From assembly GCF_047496725.1 (NCBI RefSeq), contig NC_132983.1, positions 4,689,501 to 4,753,500 of the forward strand: a DNA stretch of 64,000 nucleotides, given 5' to 3'. Source of the stretch: Anoplolepis gracilipes (taxonomy: Eukaryota; Arthropoda; Insecta; Hymenoptera; Formicidae). Positions within the stretch are counted from its first letter, which is position 1. Each line of letters opens with the position of its first letter. This document shows positions 12,684 through 22,896 of the stretch, piece by piece. Position numbers and translations under genes: made by a program. The notes below the pieces were generated by a model. It was not told where the DNA came from and did not search any database. It was given only the letters and a program-made list of their open reading frames with translations.

Positions 12684-14150
12684 AAGCTCGAAGATATTAA
12701 TTCAATATTTCTTTATGTTAGAAAGGTATAGAGTGCGACTTCTTCACAATTCTTGTGAAGATTACTTTCAAAACACATATTTCACGTCGCAATTAGTTGT
12801 AATGCATGATAAGGCGTAACAATTTGAAAACTTTAATACTATTTGCTTTGTTGCTTTACCGTAGAGAGATGTATGCCATCTTATGCATGTTTAATTGCAC
12901 AAGTAGCAAAGGTCTTTCGATAGAAATTAACACACCGCAAAGTATAATTGATTGATGAGCATCTATACATATTCAAGGATTACTTGGTTACTTGAGATAT
13001 CTATGATTATATTTCATTAAAATTGCGACGTCATATATAGTTTGATATATAGTTATGTTAATAGAATTTTAATTAAAATTCCATTGTATGTGTTTCCGCC
13101 TTGATATGATACATTAATTAATTTAATCATTAAATTAATAATCAATGATATAATAATATAGTAGTACCTGTATATCTTAAAGATGAGGCATGTTCTCAAG
13201 TTTTTTTTTTTTTTTTTTTTTCATTTTAATAGATTTTTCACAGTTGTCTTCTCTATAAAATATCTCCCACATGATCAGTAAAAAGTCCAGAGATTCTCTT
13301 ACGCGCGTTAGAAATAAATGATCCCTCTCGCGGATAAATATCTGGACACGTGGCGTCATCGCAATATTATATCCGGAACCATTTACTGATGCTGTTATGG
13401 TAATTCAGACAGTGCTGTTCGTATATGAAAATTTACATGTTCTACGTCGATAATATATTCCTACGAAATGTCAATTATTTTATTTATTATTTTCAAGATT
13501 TTTACATATCGATAACACAATCAATATTTACATATATATCAATAAAAACTCATTTACGTTATCTTTTTCAACAGATCCATATCTGACGATAGATAAACGC
13601 GTAAAATTTACATAAAATACATATAATCACCAAGATATAACTCTCATCCATACGTGGGCTACGATTGTGATAAAAAAAAAAAATAATTCGACATGACCTC
13701 GAGTGTCACGTTACGTTATCATTGGCTCTTTCGTCGTCGAAAAAAAAAAAAAAAAGATATATTTTGTAAAAACGAACCGGCTCGAAGGGCTCGCCGGAAA
13801 ATCGATGACACTCGGCCGGCCGTCGCCATTTACGCGCAGCGCTACTTTCGGCGAGGGTGTGTGTATTCCTACGCGCCACCGACCGCGGCACGCAATTGCG
13901 CGACGCCAAATCCGCGGCGATCATCTGGTGCCGCGCGCGACCCGAAGGGCTGGTCCAGGTGGCAAGATTGTCAGCGGATTTTCTCGTCGCGGTACGCGTT
14001 CCCTCCCTTCCAACGTCTTGGGCGTCTCTTTGTCTTTCCCTCGAATCGCCAAGCGAGCGATTTTTTTTTTCGAAAAATCCTTCCCGTGGCGTGGACACGG
14101 GGTTCCGGTGGCGCTGGCAGCGCCACCGTATCGTGGAAGAAGAGCGGCGA
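12684..14150. other. Intergenic sequence and TBPH 5' flank
   Basis: AT-rich up to about 13680, with a T homopolymer at about 13201-13222, then becoming GC- and CpG-richer towards TBPH. Overlapping open frames around 13693-14360 on both strands reflect lack of stops in the GC-rich sequence and are not called as genes. Confidence 0.45.
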
Positions 14151-14386
14151 GAGGAGAGACAGAGGTGCGGTGTTGCGTGACTGGGTGCGAGCGACCGTAG
14201 CGCGTGTGTGTTTGTTGTGTTGCGAGAGTATTTTAAGCGAGTTTTCAATTCTTCGTATTCTCCTTTTCGTGCGCGGAAACTGGCGAGCGAAATTCGAGGA
14301 AAAACCATCGGAAGCCGAAAACGTACCGCGAGAAACGGAGAAAAGAGAGTGACCAAGAGAGAAAAGGAACGAACGAGAGAGAGTGT

Positions 14387-14423
<37 letters not shown>

Positions 14424-14542
14424 CAAGAGGGAGTGAGAAGAGGAGCACGCGTCGGTAGAAGCGAGAGACAAGAGAAACAGTATCGTCGCCTGAGCCGTTT
14501 GACAGGAGATCATCCACGATCGAAACCACGGACGGAGACAAC
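14150..14542 (+). promoter_or_regulatory. TBPH 5' leader region
   Basis: Relatively GC-rich sequence directly before the TBPH start codon. It contains a GA-repeat tract at about 14378-14411 followed by a short CAGA repeat. I see no ATG between 14150 and 14543, so the TBPH start would be the first ATG for a transcript beginning here. The transcription start itself cannot be placed from sequence. Confidence 0.45.
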
Positions 14543-15061
14543 ATGTCGTCGTACATTCAGGTCGCCGAGGACGAGGGCGAAGAGCCTATCGAGCTGCCCA
14601 CCGAGGACGACACCACGCTCCTCCTCACTACTCTGTCCGCCCAGTTCCCCGGCACCTGCGGCCTCAAGTATCGCAATCCGGAATCGCGGACGATGCGCGG
14701 CGTCCGGCTGGTCGACGGCCGTCTGCATCCGCCCGAGAACGGCTGGGGCAAGGCGATTTACTTCTGCGTGTTCCCTAAAGGTATAATTATATATACCTAC
14801 ATACGTATATATTCTCTCATTCTCTATATTTATAACGTGGTGGCGCTGCTCGCACTCGCGGCGTCAATGGATGAGCAGGGTGAGCAGAGTCGCCGCGAAT
14901 ACAGAGAGGATGTGACGATTATTTGTCGTGACGCGGATATTCGAGAAACGCTAAACTAAATATGCTTGTGAAAATTTTTTCGTACTCTATCCGCGATCAG
15001 ATTATCGTAGCACCGCGAATCCACGACTTGGAGAAGCAACGAGCTCGTTTGAAAGAATGGT

Positions 15062-15094
<33 letters not shown>

Positions 15095-18000
15095 CCTTTT
15101 TCGTCAAAAGTAATTGCATTTTTCTTAATCATGTATTTGGAATATTTGTTATAATTTAATAATATGTTTATTGTCACAGAAATACTCCTCTGTATTTGCT
15201 CACTTTTATAACGAATAGAGATGGAACTGTAGCTTCGCAGCTTGTAACAATTTGTACTATAATAATATGTTGAAGAGTGTTAAAGAATAATGTGCAAAGA
15301 TAAAAAAAAAAAATATATTTTTCTCCATTTCTTTCTCTTTTCTTTTATTTTTTTTTCTGAACAACAAATTGTTAGACATGAACATTTATTATGTCTTTTC
15401 AGAGAACAAACGTAAATCTGATGACAATTTGGAAAATTCCACAGCTAAGACTAAAAGAATGGAAACGAAGTTGCGTTGCACTGACTTGATTGTACTTGGT
15501 TTACCATGGAAAACTACCGAACAGAACTTGCGCGAGTATTTCGAAACGTTTGGTGAAGTTTTAATGGCTCAGGTGAGTTTTAGCATTTGTATTTACATTT
15601 GCTGAAATATATGCTTGGGCTTGAAGAATAACATGAGAGAAGCTTGCATTTTGGCGCTATTAACATTTATCTGGAACTTACTAATCTGTTAGATAAAATG
15701 TGATAACATTATAGCCTTATGTATGATAAAAATAATTTATATAATTAGTATTTTTAAAACAAGTTTTTAATGATGATTTTTTACTAATAAATAATTTAAA
15801 TAAATAATTTGTCTATAACATATTTTTAATAGATAAGTTAATTATCACAAAAAAAGTAAAATGCATTTTCTTATATATATATATACTCACAAATGTAATA
15901 TTTAGTTACAAAAGATTGTATTAAAATCTTATTATAGGTAAAGAAAGATGCAAAATCCGGACAAAGCAAAGGATTTGGCTTTATTAGATTTGGAAGTTAT
16001 GAATCGCAGTTGAGATGCCTCGCTCAACGTCATATGATAGATGGCAGATGGTGTGATGTCAAGGTTCCCAACAGTAAGGTAAGAATATAACTTAATTGCA
16101 GATTCTTTATTTTTTTCTGCTATTTTACATCGCTTTTTCTCGAATATATAAAGAAAATGTTAAATCAATGTGAGATGCATAATTAAATCAGGAGTGAATA
16201 AATCATTTTAAAGGCAATAGAAAATATATTTGAAGGATATTGTGCACTTTTGTCAGAAATAATAACAATGTTGCAATTTCTTTTATTTAATCATTCAAAA
16301 ATGCTGCTTTTATTTTATGATAAAATCATTGTTGCCATTGGATAATAAAAATAATGTAATGCAACTTTAATGTTATGTCCTGTCATTAATATATTATTCT
16401 TTTACGCGTAGTAACTATTACAACAATAATTAATATGAAAAAATTTAGATTATGCATACACTGCTAAACAACCGATCTTTTGCTTTGTTTTTGAAATGAT
16501 ATATTTTCTCCCCCAATTCATGATATATATGGCTTCAATCTGTACATATTTTCTAAGAGAGATCTGCAGTGAAACTTATAATGAAATTATCAAAGGCATT
16601 TATCATGCTTACATCTTTAGTAAAAATAGTTTATGTCTTTGGTCCCAAATTATCTCAGTCTGTTGAAATAGAGTGAATCATTTCTGTAGCATTACTAGTT
16701 ATATTATATTGCATGTAATATTGAATTACTATATAAAAACAAAGTTAAAGTTCTTTATTTTATGACGCCCATTCTTCCTCAACGATTTAATGTTCAAAAA
16801 AAAGGATTACACGTAAAAGAGATACTTTATTTTACAAAATAAAGATACATTTTTAAGGCAATATAAAGCAGTCTAATTTTTCAATTAGACAAATCTTTTT
16901 AAAGTTTTGCCTGCATTAATTTGTAAATATCTTTACATTCGAAGGTATGTACAGATATAAGCAGACGTGTAATATTTTAAATAGATAATGGAATGTTGTG
17001 TGAGAGACAACAAGTTAAAATTGATAAGTTTACGATCACGTGGATAATATCTTATCTTGTAGACTTCTCGTCTATCCCAATTTATCATAAAATGTAAATG
17101 TCCATGTTTTTTTCACACACTTTTTGACTATTACATTTATATATATATAAATCTATATATAATATATATATACGGGGCGCATTCGCTGTGGTATAAATAG
17201 GTGAATGTGTGAGAGAGACGAGTGGTGAAATTATACAGGAAGAATGCAAATTGTCTGTACGTATGAATGTTTATACGAGTGTGTTGTATGAGCGCGCCGA
17301 GGAGGAGAGAGCAATGTTAATAATGTGTTTTTGCATGAATACGTAAATAGCATATAGTATGTTTGTGTCTCTCTAAACGGTATGAAATGAGATCTCTTTA
17401 GGAAGAGGAATGATTAATAGTCTCATCAGAATAGAAATGAATCGATAAAACATACCCAACTTACAGCAGGCTCTAAATAAAGTCGTGTGTTATCTTTCTC
17501 AAGATTTCTTAATAGCGGCGAAGCTCCTGCAAGCTTCGACCACAGTAATGAAGAAAAAAAAAAAGTCACCGGGCGATCTAATCTTTATGTTGAAAAAAAA
17601 AAAAAAAAAATATGAAAATACTTGATAAATTGCGTAATATTCTGAATTACGTGAATGAGAATATCATGAGAAGGAATGTATCGTATACTGAGAGAGCGTA
17701 ATCGTGTTAAAAAAAATAAATAAATAATATTTTCGCATTTTTGAGCGCGTATCCTCTTGTGAATACATCAAATATTGTAATGGGTATGACTTGGTGTGCT
17801 GGAGTATGCAAATGCAAGAAATGTCGCATTCACGTATGAAGCGGTCGTAATCAAATTCCTTAGTTCTTGCAAAATCACGCGAGTTCCGGGAAATATTAGG
17901 AACAATATTTTTAATACTCTTGTGAGATCCATATATCGCGTTACGATTATCCCAATAGAGTCCAACAAGTATGAGTCACGTGGAAAGATTTTGTGAAGCG

Positions 18001-19532
18001 ACGCTGACAATGAGTATGAGTGCATAATGAGAAAAAACTCGCGAATGAATAGCGCAAATCTTATGCGTGTATGTATGTGTGCGTGTGTGTATGTGTGCGT
18101 GCGTGCGTGCGTGTGTGCGTGCGTGCGTGCGTGTGTGTGTATGTATGTATGTATGTATGTATGTATGTATGGGTGCGTGTGCATGTGTGTTACATGAATT
18201 TCGCGACTAGATTTTGCACTTTGCGAATCGATTTGATCGGCGGGAGATGGAATTAATTTCCGATTGCATATAGTTTGACTACTTGCATTGAGCTGCGATG
18301 AACGGAGCGAATGCGTATGTGTGTTTGAAAACATATCGATTTAAGTCTGTATGTGATTGTCGAGGGCTGGTGTAATCTGGTTGCAGAATATTGATGGCTT
18401 AATGATGGCACGTCATTATGATACGGGTAAGCACGGTAACGAGTGCTACCGACCTATACCGGTGCACACGCCGAGTAATCGCCGAGTGCCGGCGTCGAAG
18501 CCGTACGTAGCCAGCGTAAACTCGTCATCGTCATCGTCCGAGGCTGCTCCACCTCCGAGCGCGCCTCTCCCTCGATACGACTCGGAATACGATTACAAAA
18601 CCACTCACTATCCGTCGTATCCCCCGAATTATCCCTACGAAGATAACAAGTACAAGTACGAGGGTGGCGGTGGCGGTGGCGGCGGCGGTGGCGGTGGCGG
18701 TCAACAGCAGGCAGCGTATAACGCCTACAACGAGAAGCCCAACTATGCCGTCTATGAGGAGTCCCCCGCCTACGACTCGCGCGGTTACATGGCACCCCCG
18801 CACGCGACTGCCGTCGCCGCGACACCCGCTGCCAATCCCGCATATCCGCCGTCCGACGCGGACTACGGACCGAGATATTACGGCGTCGAGGGACGTGCGG
18901 CTGCTTATCCAGTCGCCGACAATTGTCCGGAGCAGCAGTACGCCGACAAGGGAAGGTACAACAGTTACGGGTACGAGCAACGGTGCTACTACGATCAGGC
19001 CGACGGTCGTTACGCGGCGCCCGAATGCAGGTACATGGAAGTGCGTTACGCGGACGCGAGGCATCCGGATAGCCGGCATCCACCGGTCGATCCAGGTCGA
19101 GAGGCGGATTGCAGATACATGGCGGACAGTCGTGAGATGGATAGGCGCTACGTCGTCGACGGTAGAGAACACGTGGACGGCAGGTATGCGATGGACAACC
19201 GTGAGATCGACAGCCGTTACGCCGCGCCAGACAACCGCGACGCTGCGGTCGATGGTAGATACGCCGATCCGACAAGATACCCGGCAAAGGAGAATTATTA
19301 CGATCGTTATTACAAGCACCGGCCGTCGAGGGATCACCACCACGTCGCGGACACGAGATACTAACTCGGGAGAGGAAACTTTATCGTAAATACAATCGAC
19401 CATGTTTCAATGGGAATATTAGATCGATATATATATGCCACGAAAGTCGCATTTGATTTTTTTCTACCAGCATTCAATACATTCCTCAACGGATCGTACC
19501 ACGTATCTATGAACACACTGCTAAGGTGTTTA

Positions 19533-19577
<45 letters not shown>

Positions 19578-20312
19578 ATGTTTAATTTTTGACAGATATA
19601 TGTTTATAGTATTGCAAAAATCGTTAGAAAATGCGTAATTTTTATTTGAATGAATGTTTGAAGCGAGACAAGTATTCTCAGATATGTGATGTGTGAAACA
19701 GTTTATCAGAAATATATAAATTGGGACATATTTATGGGGACATATATATGGGATATATTTATTTCTGATAAGATAAATAAAGTAATAGAACATTAATAAT
19801 CGAGATATGATTACATCTCTTGTCTCTTTATATGAAAAATATTCTTTTGTTGAACATGGTAGTAAAAGTAAAAAAGTGTTGTATTAATGAGCTACGCATT
19901 AAATTGCCAAGCAATAGGATTATTAATATAACACTTTGTTAATGAAAGTTATTGATGAAAGTTTAATTATTTTTATCTAGATTTTATTAATTTACCAGGA
20001 AAAATTAGAAAGTAAGAAAGTATCCCTAATTCATTTACTTTTTCAATATTTTATTTTTGATGAAATACTTATATCCTTATATCTATATATACATCTTTAT
20101 AATATTTTTCAACATTTTTTATAGAGCCATCTCTCTAGATAATAGATCTAAATCAATCTTATCGATAGGATCCTGTTGACACAGCCATTTTACTTTATGC
20201 TTGACATCATTTAATTAGAATCATTTTTATGTGTCATCACATTGAAAAGGTATCTTTGTGTCAAGCAAAAAATAGCAAGAGGAAAACTATTATGTTGAGA
20301 TAAATAGTGTAA

Positions 20313-20365
<53 letters not shown>

Positions 20366-22248
20366 TGTGAGAGATATTTAAATACTTTTTAATACTTTAC
20401 TAAAAATAAAGTATTAAAAAAAGTAAATGAGTTGAACTTAAATGAGAGAACCTTATTTTCTGACTTTCCTCTCGTAATATTAATGGAAACATTAATAGTT
20501 TTATTACAGATTATCTCTTAGAACATAACGAAATAGATACGTGGTATGTCGTTTGTAAAATGTGTAGATATTTATTCTTTTATAGCAGATGATAAAGCAA
20601 TTGTAAAGATATCTAATTTTACACTACTTGTTTATTTTGTGTATTATTGTCGAAATAATATGTATATATGATGCAGAGCTGATTAATCAGTATAAGAAAA
20701 AAAACAAATAAAAATATATATTCCCATTAATTCATGGAGTTTGTTAAAAGTAACAAATATATTGTTTTTAATGGTAGCAATAATTAGTCTGAAATAACTG
20801 TTCACATTTTATCAGACATGTGCTTATTATTCATATTAAGACATGTAATGTAGCATGAGATTCTCTACATCGAAAGTATATAAAAAAAAAGAAAACATTG
20901 TACAGATTGATGCATGGTTTTCAAGTGGTCATATAGTGCTTAAGTGTTCGTTTTTTATAATACACGAAAAATTTATATGTATAAATCGAGTCAGCCGATA
21001 TATATAAATATATACATATATTATATCCTTTCTTGAGTCGATAAATAAAATATGTGTTAAGAATTTTTTTTTTTTCTATAAAACTTGACGTTAGTGCAGA
21101 TTGGTTGCAATCGACGGTACGTTAGAATCTTAAGTCGAAAGCGAGAGATTGCGTGTCTATGGAACTTGATTGTAATACGCTGGTGGATGATATATACTTT
21201 CTGATGTAAACTCTATACTGTAATGTACTTATATTACTTATTTTGCCAGTCTCTTGACGAACGGTATATGTCTCGCAGCGATTCTACCGGCGCTGGTGAT
21301 TGTGAGTAATGTGCACTGTACGCAAGTTTTACTTGGATAACTGTGAACCTGTCGTACATGATTGACTGATTGTGCGTTTGTGTGTAGGAGGGAATGATTC
21401 AGCAAGTACCCTGCAAGGTATTCGTCGGCCGCTGTACAGAAGACCTAACCGCTGATGATCTGCGAGACTATTTCTCCAAATTTGGCGAAGTCACGGACGT
21501 GTTCATCCCGAAACCCTTCCGCGCGTTCTCGTTTGTCACTTTCCTAGATCCCGAGGTGGCTCAGTCGCTGTGTGGGGAGGATCACATTATCAAGGGCGTG
21601 TCGGTACATGTGTCGAATGCCGCACCCAAGTCTGAGGGCAATAATAAGAACTTCAACAATCAAGTGAATTCGAACATGAGGGGTGGTAGAGGCGCGCCGG
21701 GACCCGTTGATAATAACGTGCAAGGAAATTATCAGGGTAATCGTTACATGGGTCACTCGGGCAATAATATGGGCCCAAACGGGTGGAACAATCCGGGCAA
21801 TCGTGGCAATCTTGACATGCCAAATTTGCAGGCCCTGGGTATCACAGGACAGAACAATGGCGGTGGCGGAGGCGGCGGTATGTCTAATCCGCTGGCCATG
21901 GGCGGTCTGAATCTGTCCGCGTTGCCGGTCAATCCAGCATTGGTGGCCGCTGCCCTGAACCAGGCGTCCTGGGGCCTGATCGGTAATTTGCAGAATCAGG
22001 GAAACGACCAGGGTTATTCGAACCAGCCGGGTCCGCCGGGCCAGCCACCCTCCGGTAATAACAGCATCGGTAACAGCGGTAACTCCGGCTTTCTTAGCTG
22101 GATGAATCAAGGTGGTGGCGATGGCAATACCGGCAATCCCGGCACCGGCGGCCCCGGGCCGAATAACCCGAATGCGTCCCAGGGTGCCTGGCAAAATCAT
22201 CCGGGTCAACGCGATCAAAAGTCGAATACCTTTCTCAAGTACGAGTAA
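14543..22248 (+). CDS. TBPH: TAR DNA-binding protein 43 (TDP-43), canonical form
   Basis: Nuclear RNA-binding protein controlling splicing, transport and stability of UG-rich RNAs. Coding exons: 14543-14780, 15403-15572, 15938-16078, 21388-22248, giving 469 aa. Residues 1-79 are the N-terminal oligomerisation domain. Exon 2 carries the bipartite NLS (KRKSDD then KTKR). RRM1 spans exons 2-3, with LIVLGLPW as RNP2 and KGFGFIRF as RNP1. RRM2 opens exon 4 (CKVFVGRCTED, RAFSFVTF). The tail is Gly/Asn-rich and keeps the helical patch LPVNPALVAAALNQASWG found in TDP-43. The start has A at -3, and introns 2 and 3 are both phase 0. Intron 3 is 5.3 kb and holds the alternative exon described separately. 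A poly(A) signal lies at 22891. Identity is firm from the whole architecture; the use of each splice site is inferred. Confidence 0.96.
15063..15094. repeat. Poly(T) homopolymer in TBPH intron 1
   Basis: 32 consecutive T on the coding strand, within TBPH intron 1 (14781-15402). Confidence 0.9.
18064..18190 (+). promoter_or_regulatory. UG-rich intronic tract, likely TDP-43 binding site
   Basis: 127 nt of nearly pure GTGT, GCGT and GTAT repeats on the coding strand of TBPH, ending 196 nt before the candidate alternative exon. TDP-43 is known to bind UG repeats in RNA and to alter use of nearby exons. That it acts on its own transcript here is inference. As plain DNA it is also a compound microsatellite and could be neutral. 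Confidence 0.5.
18387..19364 (+). CDS. Candidate alternative last exon of TBPH: Tyr/Arg-rich tail
   Basis: A 978-nt frame in TBPH intron 3, much GC-richer than its surroundings. A stop at 18354 closes it upstream. The acceptor GGTTGCAG ends at 18386 and is phase 0, matching the phase-0 donors of exons 2 and 3. Joined to exon 3 it would give 508 aa: N-terminal domain, NLS and RRM1, then 325 new residues with no RRM2. The tail has about 43 Tyr (13%), 14 Arg-Tyr pairs often in D-G-R-Y contexts, a 13-Gly run, a Ser run and HHH near the end. No folded domain was recognised; the composition suggests a phase-separating low-complexity tail. Alternatively it is a nested gene starting at ATG 18402 (324 codons including the stop). 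The frame choice rests on codon-like composition and phase, because other frames here are also open. Confidence 0.6.
   Translation, partial: NIDGLMMARHYDTGKHGNECYRPIPVHTPSNRRVPASKPYVASVNSSSSSSEAAPPPSAPLPRYDSEYDYKTTHYPSYPPNYPYEDNKYKYEGGGGGGGGGGGGGQQQAAYNAYNEKPNYAVYEESPAYDSRGYMAPPHATAVAATPAANPAYPPSDADYGPRYYGVEGRAAAYPVADNCPEQQYADKGRYNSYGYEQRCYYDQADGRYAAPECRYMEVRYADARHPDSRHPPVDPGREADCRYMADSREMDRRYVVDGREHVDGRYAMDNREIDSRYAAPDNRDAAVDGRYADPTRYPAKENYYDRYYKHRPSRDHHHVADTRY
19533..19576. repeat. (ATT)n microsatellite
   Basis: About 14 uninterrupted trinucleotide units in the region that would be the 3'UTR of the alternative TBPH exon. Confidence 0.95.
19703..19781 (+). promoter_or_regulatory. Stem-loop and poly(A) signal after the alternative exon
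   Basis: TTATCAGAAATA (19703-19714) and TATTTCTGATAA (19760-19771) form a perfect 12-bp stem with a 45-nt loop. AATAAA follows at 19776-19781, about 412 nt after the stop codon at 19364. This is a plausible 3' end for a transcript ending in the alternative exon. AATAAA is common in AT-rich DNA, so cleavage here is not proven. Confidence 0.4.
20315..20362. repeat. (AT)n microsatellite
   Basis: About 24 AT units in TBPH intron 3, downstream of the candidate alternative exon. Confidence 0.95.
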
Positions 22249-22896
22249 ATTCAGCCGGGGCCGTGGGTCTACTCGTAAAACCAAACGGATCCTCTATCCA
22301 CGGGTCCCGACGCAAGAACCTTGACAAATCTGATGAAGGCAAATGAGGGGCAGGTCAGCGGGTCGAGAGAGTACAAAAAAACGCGCATCGACCCCATCAA
22401 CAGGATAAAGAGCCAGAGCCTATAGTATGTTGACATTTTTTCTAATGTTTTGCACTAATCTGCCACTGCGTGTATTATAATATTTCGAGACTCTCCCCAC
22501 TCTCTTACTGGTTTGACGAATTAGCACAATTCCAATTCGTTGAAAGAGTTTAGGCTTACGCGTAATGCGTGGATAGCTCCGATCATCATGCGTGCTTTTG
22601 TATGACCTCTCTGGTGTGAAGAGTACGATCTAATGGCTAATGAAAAAATTGATATGTATGATGTTGTTGTAATAATGTATGTGAACGATATGGTGTTGCA
22701 AGGATGTAATTATATAAAACGTACATGTATGTGCTTTTAATGTAACGTTTGATACATTAAATGAATGGTTTACATTGTTTAGAGTGTCTAGGAGATTTTT
22801 GTGTTTGAACGAGACTTGCGCTATTTTGGCATTTAATTATTACGATCAAAAAGCACAGTAAAATATATAGAAAAATATAGTCACGTTTAAAATAAA
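22249..22896 (+). other. TBPH 3'UTR
   Basis: Follows the TBPH stop codon. The first 180 nt stay GC-rich, then the sequence becomes AT-rich. A canonical AATAAA is at 22891-22896. The true 3' end may be later, since further AATAAA hexamers occur downstream. Confidence 0.5.

Noticed and set aside
13693..14360. Overlapping open frames of about 100-220 codons on both strands
   Set aside because: They reflect few stops in the GC-rich TBPH 5' flank; translations are low-complexity and have no domain.
18064..18190. Short-spaced repeats checked as a CRISPR array
   Set aside because: It is a dinucleotide/tetranucleotide microsatellite without spacers, in a eukaryotic intron.
18454..19403. Long minus-strand frames opposite the intronic TBPH exon
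   Set aside because: Shadows of the plus-strand Tyr/Arg-rich frame; they lack splice context and their composition follows from the complementary codons.
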